From: Flagellimonas ochracea
GTDB lineage: Bacteria > Bacteroidota > Bacteroidia > Flavobacteriales > Flavobacteriaceae
Reading direction: 5' to 3'
DNA: 64,000 nt
Assembly: GCF_009903685.1 (NCBI RefSeq)
Contig: NZ_JAAABI010000001.1
Span: forward strand, 1-64,000
A program made the translations under genes and the position numbers. Under the pieces are notes generated by a model. That model ran no database searches. It was not told the origin of the DNA and was given only the letters and a program-made list of their open reading frames with translations. This document shows, in pieces, positions 14,858 to 23,929 of this stretch. Within the stretch, counting starts at the first letter, position 1, and every line of letters starts with the position of its first letter.

Positions 14858-16036
14858 ATGTCTTCAAATACCAGTAAAAGATATGCACAACGTGGGGTTT
14901 CAGCCGCCAAGGAAGACGTGCACAATGCCATAAAGAACATTGATAAAGGATTATTTCCCAATGCTTTCTGCAAAATCGTACCCGATTATTTAACAGGGAG
15001 CAAGGAACATTGTCTGGTTATGCATGCCGATGGCGCAGGGACCAAATCCTCATTGGCTTATATGTATTGGAAAGAAACTGGTGACCTCTCGGTATGGAAA
15101 GGAATTGCGCAAGATGCGCTTATCATGAATGTGGATGATTTGATTTGCGTCGGTGCCACTGATAACATAATGTTGTCCTCCACCATTGGCCGGAATAAAA
15201 ACTTGATTCCAGGAGAAGTGATTTCGGCCATTATCAACGGTACGGAGGAGCTCATTTCCGATTTAAGGAACCACGGTATCCTTATCCATTCCACGGGAGG
15301 TGAAACTGCCGATGTTGGCGATTTGGTTCGAACCATTATTGTGGACTCTACAGTAACAGCAAGAATGAAAAGGGCTGAGGTAATCGACAATGCCAACATT
15401 AACGCTGGTGATGTGATTGTTGGTTTGGCCTCATTTGGAAAATCCACCTATGAAACTGAGTACAATGGCGGAATGGGCAGTAACGGACTTACCTCTGCCC
15501 GGCATGATGTTTTTGGGAATTATTTGGCGAAGAAATATCCTGAAAGTTTTGATGCTTCCGTTCCTGAGGAATTGATTTACTCTGGAAACGCAAGATTGAC
15601 GGATGCCGTTCCTGGTTCGCCTTTGGATGCTGGGAAATTGGTGTTGTCACCAACGCGGACCTATGCTCCAATTATCAAAAAAGTATTGGAAAAGTATTCT
15701 GCTACTGAAATTCATGGCATGGTCCATTGCAGTGGCGGTGCCCAGACCAAAATCCTACACTTTGTGGAGCACCTCCACGTTATCAAAGACAATATGTTCG
15801 AGATTCCTCCATTGTTCAAGTTGATACAGGAACAGTCTGGAACAGATTGGAAGGAAATGTACCAAGTTTTCAATTGTGGCCACCGTATGGAATTGTACGT
15901 GGATAAGGAGGTGGTGGAAGATATTATCGCCATTTCTAAAAGTTTTGATGTGGATGCACAAATCATTGGCCGTGTGGCATCCTCAGAAAATAAGAGATTG
16001 ACCATCCAAAGCGAGTACGGAACGTTTGAATACTAG
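14858..16036 (+). CDS. purM: Phosphoribosylformylglycinamidine cyclo-ligase (AIR synthetase)
   Basis: It closes the imidazole ring in purine synthesis, turning FGAM into AIR with ATP. The 392-aa protein is somewhat longer than E. coli PurM (345 aa) but has the PurM/AIR-synthase signatures: YAQRGVSAAKEDV at the N-terminus, HADGAGTKSSLAY (about 51-63), DALIMNVDDLICVGA (about 86-100), GGETADVGDLVRT (about 147-159) and HCSGGAQTKI near 288. Bacteroidota often carry this longer form. It has its own promoter and is followed by the envelope redox operon. Confidence 0.93.
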   Translation: MSSNTSKRYAQRGVSAAKEDVHNAIKNIDKGLFPNAFCKIVPDYLTGSKEHCLVMHADGAGTKSSLAYMYWKETGDLSVWKGIAQDALIMNVDDLICVGATDNIMLSSTIGRNKNLIPGEVISAIINGTEELISDLRNHGILIHSTGGETADVGDLVRTIIVDSTVTARMKRAEVIDNANINAGDVIVGLASFGKSTYETEYNGGMGSNGLTSARHDVFGNYLAKKYPESFDASVPEELIYSGNARLTDAVPGSPLDAGKLVLSPTRTYAPIIKKVLEKYSATEIHGMVHCSGGAQTKILHFVEHLHVIKDNMFEIPPLFKLIQEQSGTDWKEMYQVFNCGHRMELYVDKEVVEDIIAISKSFDVDAQIIGRVASSENKRLTIQSEYGTFEY

Positions 16037-16082
16037 CATACGATTCCCCTTATTTTATCGTTCTTTATTTAAACCTCACGCT

Positions 16083-16523
16083 ATGGAAAGAAAAGAATTC
16101 CTAAGAAGTTTGGGTGCAGGCGCAGCCTTTGCCCTTACATTCCCTTGTTTACAGGGCTGTTCCAAGGATGAAATAGACGGCGATATTGTGGAAGAACCCA
16201 CAGGAGTCGATTTCACTATAGACCTTAATTCGGAAGAGGCCCAGCCCCTAAATGCCAATGGAGGCTTTATCCTTAAAAATTTAGTGGTAGTGGCTAAAAA
16301 TCTGGAAGGGGATTTTGTGGCAGCAAGCCAAGTATGCAGCCATCAATCCTATGATCAGGTCCGATTTGTTGATCAAGACGGTGGAATTTTTTATTGCGAT
16401 GTGCACGGCTCCAGATTTGCCCAAGATGGAACCCCTTTGAATCAGGTTGACAGCAATCCCGCCAAACCCATTAAAATTTATAATCTGGAGCTTGAAGGGT
16501 CCACTTTGAGGGTATTTGAGTAG
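16083..16523 (+). CDS. Rieske [2Fe-2S] lipoprotein
   Basis: From the ATG at 16083 the protein has 146 aa; the earlier TTG-type start at 16026 lies inside purM and adds a tail that does not fit an export signal. The N-terminus, with a hydrophobic segment ending LQGC, is a lipoprotein signal. The mature domain has both Rieske cluster boxes, CSH (about 85-87) and CDVH (about 106-109), so a 2Fe-2S cluster with two Cys and two His ligands is expected. The usual Gly-rich GxxxxxGxxxxxP part is shortened. It heads a five-gene same-strand run with thioredoxin, ApbE, DUF4266 and DUF3570, suggesting envelope electron transfer. Confidence 0.85.
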   Translation: MERKEFLRSLGAGAAFALTFPCLQGCSKDEIDGDIVEEPTGVDFTIDLNSEEAQPLNANGGFILKNLVVVAKNLEGDFVAASQVCSHQSYDQVRFVDQDGGIFYCDVHGSRFAQDGTPLNQVDSNPAKPIKIYNLELEGSTLRVFE

Positions 16524-16540
16524 TCTTTAATCCGCGCACT

Positions 16541-16978
16541 ATGAAGAAGTTCTTGCCCGTACTCTGTTTTTTCTACATAGGAGCGCTGCATGCTCAACTA
16601 TGGCAAGAACGCTTTGAAGATGCCGTGAACCAAGCCAAGGATGAAAACAAGCCCATTGTGCTGGTTTTCTCGGGATCAGATTGGTGCGCACCCTGTATCC
16701 GATTGAAAAAGCACATTCTAGATTCTGAAGAGTTCAAGAGCTACGCATCCGACCATTATGTATTGTACAACGCAGATTTTCCAAGGAAAAAAAAGAATCA
16801 ATTGCCATTGGAGAAATTGAGCGTGAACAAATCGTTGGCAGAAAAATATAATCCTAGGGGCCATTTTCCACTTGTGGTGGTCTTGGATAAGGAACAACGG
16901 GTCTTGGGCGCGGCTGATTTTTATGCTAAGCCGGCACCCGAGAAATATATTTCTTTGCTAAACAGTTTTATACAATGA
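16541..16978 (+). CDS. Periplasmic thioredoxin-family protein
   Basis: The 145-aa protein has a signal peptide ending near ALHAQ (about residue 19) and a thioredoxin fold with the redox motif WCAPC at residues 48-52 preceded by LVFSGSD. A cis-Pro equivalent is HFPLVVV near 110. It probably reduces disulfides or keeps cysteines reduced in the periplasm. It starts 17 bp after the Rieske gene, and its stop overlaps the apbE start by 4 bp (ATGA), so they are one operon. A role in maturing a partner in this operon is inferred. Confidence 0.88.
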   Translation: MKKFLPVLCFFYIGALHAQLWQERFEDAVNQAKDENKPIVLVFSGSDWCAPCIRLKKHILDSEEFKSYASDHYVLYNADFPRKKKNQLPLEKLSVNKSLAEKYNPRGHFPLVVVLDKEQRVLGAADFYAKPAPEKYISLLNSFIQ

Positions 16979-17967
16979 AATCGCTAGCTGTCCTTCTATG
17001 TTGTTTTTTTGGCTTAATGTCCCGAGGACAAGAAGGCAGCGTTACCGTAAAGAAGACCTTGAAGTTGATGGGAACCCGGTTCGAGATTACCGTAGTGGCG
17101 CCGAATGAGGAAATAGGGTACATCAACATTGATGAAGCGGTTTCTGAAATTGAGCGCATAGAAAAAATGATTTCATCATGGGATGATGATTCAGAGACAT
17201 CCCAAATCAATAAAAATGCTGGATTGAACCCAGTTAAGGTTAGTCCAGAACTTTATGGATTGATAGAACGTTCAAAAAAGATTTCGGAAATAACGGACGG
17301 GGCCTTTGATATTTCCTATGCCTCCATGGATAAGATCTGGAAGTTTGATGGTACTATGGATAAAATACCTTCAGAAGAGCAGATTAGATCATCTGTGGCC
17401 AAAGTGGGTCATGAAAACATAATACTTAATCCAAAGGAGCAAACCGTTTTTTTGATGGAACGTGACATGCGCATCAGTTTCGGAGCAATAGGAAAAGGCT
17501 ATGCCGCTGACATGGCAAAGGCGCTTTTAGTTTCAAAACAAGTAAAGGGAGGTATTATCAATGCCTCTGGTGACCTAACCACTTGGGGCACCAAGGCCAC
17601 CGGAGAAAAATGGTTGGTGGGCATTGCAAATCCATTGAGCAAGGACAAGGTATTCAGTTGGCTGCCAGTAGTGGAATCATCGGTGGCCACATCCGGAAAT
17701 TATGAGAAATATCTCATGTTCGACGGAAGGAAATATTCCCATATCATTGATCCAAGAACCGGATATCCCACAAGCGGAATAAATAGTGTCACCATTTTTG
17801 CAAAACAGGCGGAACTGTGCGATGCACTTGCCACGGCTGTGTTCATTATGGGCAAGGACACCGGCATACACCTGGTTAACCAAATGGATGGGGTAGAGGT
17901 AGTAGTTGTTGATTCGGAAAACAAAATACATAGGAGTTCAGGGATTATGTTTGATACAAATCAGTAA
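16975..17967 (+). CDS. apbE: FAD:protein FMN transferase
   Basis: ApbE cleaves FAD and attaches FMN to a Thr or Ser in target proteins outside the cytoplasm, with Mg2+. The 330-aa protein has a signal peptide and the family motifs: MGTRFEITVVA near 30, ISFGAIGKGYAADMA (about 164-178) for FAD binding, and HIIDPRTGYPTSG (about 257-269) with the metal-binding region. It is joined to the thioredoxin gene by a 4-bp overlap and followed 9 bp later by the DUF4266 gene. No obvious flavinylated target (NqrC-like FMN-binding domain) is visible in the window. Confidence 0.94.
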   Translation: MKSLAVLLCCFFGLMSRGQEGSVTVKKTLKLMGTRFEITVVAPNEEIGYINIDEAVSEIERIEKMISSWDDDSETSQINKNAGLNPVKVSPELYGLIERSKKISEITDGAFDISYASMDKIWKFDGTMDKIPSEEQIRSSVAKVGHENIILNPKEQTVFLMERDMRISFGAIGKGYAADMAKALLVSKQVKGGIINASGDLTTWGTKATGEKWLVGIANPLSKDKVFSWLPVVESSVATSGNYEKYLMFDGRKYSHIIDPRTGYPTSGINSVTIFAKQAELCDALATAVFIMGKDTGIHLVNQMDGVEVVVVDSENKIHRSSGIMFDTNQ

Positions 17968-17976
17968 ATTAGGCGT

Positions 17977-18186
17977 ATGTCCAAGTTGATAGTTTTTATG
18001 TTCATCATACTTTTTGCGAGCTCTTGTGTCGTTGTACGAGAATATGAGAAAGTCTATCTCAATGACCCCGAAATGGATTTGAGGGCAAAAATGTGTGAGC
18101 GTTTTGAGACCAATTTCCATATTTACAGAGAGGCTTCCGCTGGAGCCAATGGAGGTAAAATAGGAGGCGGTTGTGGGTGTAATTAA
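17977..18186 (+). CDS. DUF4266 small lipoprotein
   Basis: The 69-aa product has a lipobox (FASSC, Cys17) and a mature part containing VYLNDPEM near 25 and ending in a glycine/cysteine-rich tail GGGCGCN. That combination is characteristic of DUF4266. The function is unknown, but the family is usually found beside DUF3570 and ApbE genes, as here. The terminal Cys pair could bind a metal or form a disulfide, which would suit the thioredoxin upstream; this is inference. Confidence 0.85.
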   Translation: MSKLIVFMFIILFASSCVVVREYEKVYLNDPEMDLRAKMCERFETNFHIYREASAGANGGKIGGGCGCN

Positions 18187-19504
18187 TACTGAGTTAATCA
18201 AAGTCCAAAGGGCCCAACAGTACCGTCTAAAGTCGTTCCTTTTTCCAATGGCCCTCTTTTTATCGATCTTCTTGGGCTGGGCCCAACAGACGGATGTGTC
18301 CTATACAAAAAGGGTATTGGAGTCCAGTGAGATTGACCTTTTGTTCAGTTATTATGATCAAGATGGCTCAAATGCTGCCGTAACGGGAGGGGAGGGCACG
18401 GAAGCTTTGACGGATGCCACTTCTACCATAGTCTTGCGCATGCCCATGAATGAAGATGACATATTAACGGTTGATGTGGGTTTGTCCGCATATACTTCGG
18501 CCTCTTCCAGCAATGTAAATCCTTTGGATGGAGGTTTGGGCGCCAATCCTTTTGATGCCTCTTCAGGGGAATCCAGAAAAGACATGTTGGCCTATATTAA
18601 TCCTAGTTACCAACATAGTTCGGAAGACCGAAACTCAATCTGGAGCGCAAATGCTTATTTTTCATCGGAGTACGACTACTTTTCCATTGGTTTTGGGGGT
18701 AGTTATACCAGGTTGTTCAACGAAAAGAACACGGAAATCACTTTGAGCGGACGCGTGTTTTTGGATAAGTGGAATGCTATATACCCCATAGAACTCCGTG
18801 AAGGATTTTTTGATGATCGGATTGTTGGAAATGGAACGTATTCTCCTAATTTCAGTGAATTTGACAAGGAAAACAGAAATACCTATTCCCTTTCGTTGGG
18901 CTTATCACAAATTTTGGGTAAAAAACTGCAGGGGGCTATTTTTATGGATGTGGTATCGCAGAGCGGTTTGTTGAGCACGCCTTTTCAACGGGTATATTTT
19001 TCCGACTTGGAAGATTTTTTCATCGATGAGTTTCAATTGGCCGACAACGTGGAAAATTTACCCGATAGCAGATTTAAAATTCCCTTTGGAGGGCGATTGA
19101 ACTATTATCTAAATGATTTGGTGATTTTGCGTGCCTATTATCGTTTCTATTGGGATGATTGGGGCATAACTTCACATACGGCAAGTTTAGAAATTCCTTT
19201 TAAATTAACGGATAGGTTTACGCTCTACCCAATATATAGGTACTATACCCAGACGGCAGCAGATTATTTCTATCCCAAGGAAACAGCTCTGTCCACATTC
19301 GAGTTTTATACCTCGGACTATGACCTGTCCAAATATGATGCACACCAATATGGTTTGGGAATACAGTACAAGGATATCTTTACCAGTGCTAAAATCTTCA
19401 ACTTTGGGTTAAAAACCATAGATCTGCGTCTTAGCCAGTATGATCGTAGTGACGGACTCAATGCTTACATCATCACATTGGGAACCACTTTTGTGGGCAA
19501 TTGA
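18173..19504 (+). CDS. DUF3570 outer-membrane beta-barrel protein
   Basis: The 443-aa protein matches DUF3570: a signal region ending GWAQQ near residue 39, an early ESSEIDLLFSYYDQDG segment, then many alternating amphipathic strands with aromatic ends, as in a beta-barrel. The GTG at 18173 overlaps the DUF4266 gene by 14 bp; the ATG at 18248 would also keep most of the signal sequence and is an alternative. As the last gene of the operon it probably provides the outer-membrane part of the envelope redox system. The ligand or partner is unknown. Confidence 0.85.
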   Translation: MGVINTELIKVQRAQQYRLKSFLFPMALFLSIFLGWAQQTDVSYTKRVLESSEIDLLFSYYDQDGSNAAVTGGEGTEALTDATSTIVLRMPMNEDDILTVDVGLSAYTSASSSNVNPLDGGLGANPFDASSGESRKDMLAYINPSYQHSSEDRNSIWSANAYFSSEYDYFSIGFGGSYTRLFNEKNTEITLSGRVFLDKWNAIYPIELREGFFDDRIVGNGTYSPNFSEFDKENRNTYSLSLGLSQILGKKLQGAIFMDVVSQSGLLSTPFQRVYFSDLEDFFIDEFQLADNVENLPDSRFKIPFGGRLNYYLNDLVILRAYYRFYWDDWGITSHTASLEIPFKLTDRFTLYPIYRYYTQTAADYFYPKETALSTFEFYTSDYDLSKYDAHQYGLGIQYKDIFTSAKIFNFGLKTIDLRLSQYDRSDGLNAYIITLGTTFVGN

Positions 19505-19540
19505 TTGATTCCCTGCGGGTTTCAATCCATCCAAAAATCG

Positions 19541-19548
19541 TAAATTTG
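19541..19548 (+). promoter_or_regulatory. -7 box of prfA
   Basis: TAAATTTG matches TAnnTTTG, 22 bp before the ATG at 19571. It marks the end of the DUF3570 operon and the start of the prfA-pyrF unit. Confidence 0.65.
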
Positions 19549-19570
19549 CGTTCTTAACGCAGCTTGATCT

Positions 19571-20647
19571 ATGCTTGACAAACTCAATATTGTAAAACAA
19601 CGTTTTGATGAGGTTTCAGACCTTATTATTCAGCCTGATATCATTTCGGACCAAAAACGCTATGTAAAACTGAATAAAGAATATAAGGACCTGAAAATTC
19701 TTTCTGATAAACGCGATCAGTATATTGAACTCGTCAACAATATCAACGAGGCAGAGGAGATCATTTCAGATGGCAGTGATGCCGAAATGTTGGAAATGGC
19801 CAAAATGCAGTTGGAGGAAGCGAAAAGCGCAATGCCCAAATTGGAGGAAGAGATTAAATTTCTTTTGATTCCCAAAGACCCTGAGGACGAAAAAGATGTT
19901 GTTATGGAAATCAGGGCGGGAACCGGAGGTGATGAAGCGAGCATTTTTGCTGGTGACCTTTATCGCATGTACGCCAAATATTGTGAATCCAAAGGGTGGA
20001 AAACCAACATTATTGATTTGAGTGAAGGTACTAGCGGGGGTTACAAGGAAATCCATTTTGAAGTTAGCGGTGAAGATGTTTACGGTACACTTAAGTTTGA
20101 AGCCGGTGTGCACCGAGTGCAACGTGTTCCGCAAACGGAGACCCAAGGAAGAGTGCATACCAGTGCAGCAACGGTAATGGTGATTCCAGAGGCGGAGGAT
20201 TTTGATGTTCAAATAGATCCAAAGGATGTTCGTATAGATTATTTCTGCTCCTCAGGCCCCGGAGGGCAATCGGTAAACACCACATACTCTGCAGTGCGGT
20301 TAACCCATATCCCCACGGGATTGGTCGCCCAATGTCAGGATGAAAAATCACAGCATAAGAACAAGGACAAGGCATTTAAGGTGTTAAGGTCCAGATTGTA
20401 TGATATGGAATTGGCTAAAAAACAGGCCGAAGATGCTGCAAAGCGTAATTCCCAAGTAAGCAGCGGCGATCGTTCTGCCAAGATTAGGACCTACAATTAT
20501 CCCCAAGGTAGGGTAACAGACCATAGAATAGGCCTTACCCTATATGATTTGCAAAACATTATTAATGGGGATATCCAAAAAATCATTGATGAGTTGATGT
20601 TGGTGGAGAATACCGAAAAGCTAAAAGAGGCCTCGGAGATTTTTTAG
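19571..20647 (+). CDS. prfA: Peptide chain release factor 1
   Basis: RF1 recognises UAA and UAG and triggers peptide release on the ribosome. The 358-aa length is normal. Domain 3 contains [17 protein letters not shown] (about 228-244) with the catalytic GGQ, and [18 protein letters not shown] (about 117-134) is the conserved domain-2 entry. [12 protein letters not shown] near 198 also fits. RF1 versus RF2 is judged from length and overall pattern and from the absence of an internal frameshift site. pyrF starts 9 bp downstream. Confidence 0.94.
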   Translation: MLDKLNIVKQRFDEVSDLIIQPDIISDQKRYVKLNKEYKDLKILSDKRDQYIELVNNINEAEEIISDGSDAEMLEMAKMQLEEAKSAMPKLEEEIKFLLIPKDPEDEKDVVMEIRAGTGGDEASIFAGDLYRMYAKYCESKGWKTNIIDLSEGTSGGYKEIHFEVSGEDVYGTLKFEAGVHRVQRVPQTETQGRVHTSAATVMVIPEAEDFDVQIDPKDVRIDYFCSSGPGGQSVNTTYSAVRLTHIPTGLVAQCQDEKSQHKNKDKAFKVLRSRLYDMELAKKQAEDAAKRNSQVSSGDRSAKIRTYNYPQGRVTDHRIGLTLYDLQNIINGDIQKIIDELMLVENTEKLKEASEIF

Positions 20648-20656
20648 GCCCTAACC

Positions 20657-21487
20657 ATGAAAATAGAACATTTAATTTCCCAGATACGTAAAAAGAAGTC
20701 CTTTCTCTGTGTGGGCTTGGATACTGATTTGGATAAGATACCCAAGCATCTTCTTAAAGAGGAAGACCCTATTTTCGCTTTCAATAAGGAGATTATCGAC
20801 GCTACCCATCCTTATTGTGTGGCTTATAAACCCAATATAGCTTTTTATGAAGCCTATGGGTTAAAAGGGTGGAGATCCTTGGAACGCACCATGGAGTATT
20901 TAAATACAAATCACCCCGAACTGTTTACCATTGCAGATGCGAAAAGAGGAGATATTGGCAATACCTCTACACGCTATGCAAAAGCATTTTTTGAAACCTT
21001 GAATTTTGATTCCCTAACCATTGCGCCGTATATGGGTAGGGATTCGGTGGAACCCTTTTTGCAATTTGAAGATAAACATACCATTCTGTTGGCACTCACA
21101 TCGAACAAGGGAGCTTTTGATTTTCAAACCAAAAATGTGGGAGCGCATGAATTGTACAAGGAAGTCCTGACAGTTTCAAAAACCTATAAAAATTCAAACA
21201 GGCTCATGTATGTGGTAGGGGCTACCAAAGCTGATTATCTGAAAGATGTCAGAAATATTATCCCGGATAGCTTTCTTTTGGTTCCTGGAGTGGGGGCACA
21301 AGGAGGAAGCTTGGAGCAGGTTTGCCAACACGGTTTAAACAAGGATATAGGTCTTTTGATAAATTCTTCACGGGGAATACTTTATGCCTCCCAAGGTGAA
21401 GATTTTGCAATAATGGCCCAGCGGCAAGCGAAAGCCTTGCAGCAGCATATGGAAGTGGAATTGAAAAGGGCCAGCCTAATAGCTTAG
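20657..21487 (+). CDS. pyrF: Orotidine 5'-phosphate decarboxylase (type 2)
   Basis: It decarboxylates OMP to UMP in pyrimidine synthesis. The 276-aa length and the motifs FLCVGLDTDLDKIP (about 16-29), CVAYKPNIAFYE (about 54-65) and the catalytic DAKRGDIGNTS (about 94-104) identify the longer type 2 PyrF. VPGVGAQGGSLEQ near 213 is the phosphate-binding end. It is transcribed with prfA and overlaps the stop of the convergent 64-aa gene by 4 bp. Confidence 0.95.
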   Translation: MKIEHLISQIRKKKSFLCVGLDTDLDKIPKHLLKEEDPIFAFNKEIIDATHPYCVAYKPNIAFYEAYGLKGWRSLERTMEYLNTNHPELFTIADAKRGDIGNTSTRYAKAFFETLNFDSLTIAPYMGRDSVEPFLQFEDKHTILLALTSNKGAFDFQTKNVGAHELYKEVLTVSKTYKNSNRLMYVVGATKADYLKDVRNIIPDSFLLVPGVGAQGGSLEQVCQHGLNKDIGLLINSSRGILYASQGEDFAIMAQRQAKALQQHMEVELKRASLIA

Positions 21488-21678
21488 CTTAAGCTATCCA
21501 GAATATTTTTGAATGCCTCAGCCTTTTGTTTAAAAAAATCACCCAACTTGGTGTTTGCATAAGTGGCATCCTTGGCTTTTTCCAAAAAAGCACGATACCT
21601 AAATTCCAAAGCGGCAATGGCTTGATTTCCGTGGGTTATCGGAGTAACAGTCCCTACCTTGCAATACTGATTATTCAT
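21484..21678 (-). CDS. Small protein of unknown function, 64 aa
   Basis: The 64-aa product has an N-terminal CKVGTVTPITHGNQ stretch and a helical charged C-terminal half (FLEKAKD, FFKQKAEAFKN). No signal peptide or membrane span is visible and no family is recognised. It is supported as a real gene by its own -7 box TATCTTTG (21698-21705), a sensible leader and compact convergent packing with pyrF. Confidence 0.6.
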   Translation of the reverse strand: MNNQYCKVGTVTPITHGNQAIAALEFRYRAFLEKAKDATYANTKLGDFFKQKAEAFKNILDSLS

Positions 21679-21697
21679 AACTTAAGATTTGTTATAT

Positions 21698-21705
21698 CAA
21701 AGATA
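21698..21705 (-). promoter_or_regulatory. -7 box of the 64-aa gene
   Basis: The minus strand reads TATCTTTG, a TAnnTTTG match 19 bp before the ATG at 21678. Confidence 0.6.
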
Positions 21706-21875
21706 CGTTGAAAAGCACTGAAAAGTTTAGCGGGTATGTGCGTATTCATCTAAAAATCAAGCACTTTGTCTAAAATTTAACAATTGTAGCCCATTTGCCG
21801 TTCGGATTAACATTCTATAAATAAAAAATGAACCGTTTGATAAAAGGTAGGGTCTGTTCGGCTTAAAATGAAAAA

Positions 21876-21963
21876 AACAGCCCATCGGGGTCATATTGAA
21901 GACTAATTCAACCATTTACCCAAAAACTGAGAGTGCAATCTCGGTCAATTCCCTTGGGCTGTT
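21876..21963 (-). terminator. Branched terminator-like structure after the AraC gene
   Basis: Outer arms AACAGCCCA (21876-21884) and TGGGCTGTT (21955-21963) pair perfectly; read on the minus strand the second arm runs into T7. Inside are two smaller hairpins, TTGAA/TTCAA (21896-21911) and ACTGAGA/TCTCGGT (21926-21945), so the whole can form a three-way junction. It lies 75 bp after the AraC-type gene on that strand. The 332-bp gap 21706-22037 otherwise shows nothing I can name. Confidence 0.5.
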
Positions 21964-22037
21964 CAAAATGAAAGTAAGAAACCGGCAGGTACCACGGGCG
22001 AAATCTTATAAACCTTTACCATTTAGTATTCATCCGA

Positions 22038-23561
22038 CTACGATTTCAATACACTTTTTTGATACTGGGATGGAGTTAGTTGTGTATCTTTTTTAAATGC
22101 TTTATTAAAAGTTACTTTGTTATTGTAGCCGACTTCGTAGGCTATATTGATTATGTTGAGACTTCGCGCCTTCTTATCTAGCAGAAGCTGTTTGGCCTCT
22201 TTAATACGGTAGATGTTCACAAATTCGTGAAAACTGACATTAAAATGCTCGTTAATGATTTGTGAAGCATTATGGCGGGTAGTATTGAGTCTTAGGGCCA
22301 CCATATCCAAACTTATATTGTTTTCCTTATAAATTTTTTCGTTGGCGAAAAGATCAAGCAAATTCTCTTTGAGCTCTAAGGACAAGCTTGGGGTAAGTCC
22401 GGATTTCTGATACTTCGGAAACAACCTATTTATATAAGAATAGGCCCCGTTGAAAACATCGGGCTGAATGTTGGCTGAATAACCCACGTAAAGCACCATT
22501 GCAGCCATGGCGATTGCCGAGGTGTCAAAGAGAATCCCAGAATCGAACTGATTAATAATTACAATCCCATAGATTGAGTAGGTTATTACATAAAAAATAT
22601 GGATATGGTATATGTTCTTTTGCCATATTTGGTTTTTGTGACTCAATAATTTCAACATTCTGCTTTTCAGATATACTTTCCAAACCAAATATCCATAGAT
22701 TGCCAGAGAAGCAATTTTTAATAGCACCAAGAGCAAGAGTTTATCGGAATCGCTTGGGTTCAAGCCATTGAAAACCCTTGCCAACATAAGCCGTATTTTC
22801 GCTTCTCCCGACATTGAGTAAACCTCAACCACCAAAAAGGCAAGCAGTATTACAGTGGGTATTAAATGTAAAACATCCCTCTTCTTAAATCGATATTTCT
22901 GTGTAGTGGTTTTAAAGTAGAAGTATAACAAGGGGCCATACAGAAAGGAGGCCCAAGTGGACATCAAATAGGCATGTGGATATTCAAACAGATAATTTGC
23001 CCTGTTGACACTTATATTCAAAATAAAAAGAGAATGAATGAACACAAACAGACCAATCAAACCCCTGGAAGTGGGATGAATTTTGTTGTTCAGAACGATA
23101 ATGAATACAACGTAAAAACCGATTAATGCCACAAAAAGAAATACTAGGGACCATGGAGTGGCCCTTGGTATTAGCTTGGTGGTTATACTTTGAAACACTT
23201 CAGTTTTTCTAATAGGGTCAAAACCTTCGCTCAACAAAAAATTGGGATTAAAATCGGTCTTGAAACATTCATAGATGTACTCAATGGATTTAGATGGATT
23301 TTCCAATGCGGCCTCACTTAAAGCCATTTTTTTCAGGATATGTTTCCTTTCCTCTTCTGTGTTGCCAAGATTTTTTTGATATAGAGGAAGTGCCTTCTTG
23401 TACCTGTGGATATTGAAATAATAATCGGCCCATGCAAGGGAATCCGGTATGGTGGTATTGATTGAGTTGTCGGTATTGGCAATTTGAAACTCGAACGACT
23501 TAGCAGATAAAGACGTACGAGAAAACAATAAAATAATCAATAGAAAACCCCAAGTTCTCAT
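22038..23561 (-). CDS. Membrane-bound AraC-family transcriptional regulator
   Basis: From ATG 23561 the 507-aa protein starts with a signal-like segment, then a TPR-like helical region (about 45-120, with DSLAWADYYFNIHRYKKAL), then six to seven hydrophobic spans (about 135-375) and a cytoplasmic C-terminal AraC helix-turn-helix domain (about 400-505; NTTRHNASQIINEHF and IAYEVGYNNKVTFNKAFKK). TTG 23588 would add nine polar residues before the signal sequence and is less likely. It probably senses an envelope signal and acts directly at promoters. No linked target operon is obvious. Confidence 0.88.
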   Translation of the reverse strand: MRTWGFLLIILLFSRTSLSAKSFEFQIANTDNSINTTIPDSLAWADYYFNIHRYKKALPLYQKNLGNTEEERKHILKKMALSEAALENPSKSIEYIYECFKTDFNPNFLLSEGFDPIRKTEVFQSITTKLIPRATPWSLVFLFVALIGFYVVFIIVLNNKIHPTSRGLIGLFVFIHSLFILNISVNRANYLFEYPHAYLMSTWASFLYGPLLYFYFKTTTQKYRFKKRDVLHLIPTVILLAFLVVEVYSMSGEAKIRLMLARVFNGLNPSDSDKLLLLVLLKIASLAIYGYLVWKVYLKSRMLKLLSHKNQIWQKNIYHIHIFYVITYSIYGIVIINQFDSGILFDTSAIAMAAMVLYVGYSANIQPDVFNGAYSYINRLFPKYQKSGLTPSLSLELKENLLDLFANEKIYKENNISLDMVALRLNTTRHNASQIINEHFNVSFHEFVNIYRIKEAKQLLLDKKARSLNIINIAYEVGYNNKVTFNKAFKKDTQLTPSQYQKSVLKS

Positions 23562-23727
23562 TTTTGAGTTCGAATTAGCCTTATTCAAGTTAATTATTTA
23601 ACAAATTTGAAATGTTAAAAAAATCTTAAAAACGGAAACCCCGATAATAGTTTACCTCTCTATTATAATATTCTATTATTTTTTAAGGTTAAAAAAAACA
23701 GTTGAAAATCAATATGTTGCACATGAA

Positions 23728-23836
23728 ACAAAAAAAAACCGGTGCACGCACCGGTTTAAACTAACTAACTCAAAAAAATGCTAACTCAGATAATTTCTGT
23801 TACAAAATTCCGCCTTAACCTTCAGGCTAAGGTTAA
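23728..23836 (-). ncRNA. Candidate small RNA or long 3' UTR with terminator
   Basis: On the minus strand two hairpins follow each other: TTAACCTT/AAGGTTAA (23815-23836), then the perfect AAACCGGTGC/GCACCGGTTT (23736-23757) running into nine T. Between them GAGTTAG occurs twice, followed by GTTAG. The stretch lies 94-200 bp downstream of the DUF4197 gene on the same strand, so it is either that gene's 3' UTR and terminator or a separate short RNA. I find no clear promoter for it. The 340-bp gap 23589-23929 has no gene. Confidence 0.4.
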
Positions 23837-23929
23837 ATTAACTTTAGCAATTTGTTATAATTGCCTCATTTTATTGAATTTATAACGGCATAGTTTTCAG
23901 GTTATTGCATAATTCTGAAAAAAAAGCAC

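Noticed and set aside
21891..21950. TPP riboswitch, because of CGGGGT, ACCC and CTGAGA in one stretch
   Set aside because: The order and spacing of these motifs do not fit the TPP fold and no thiamine gene follows. The stretch fits a branched terminator on the other strand.
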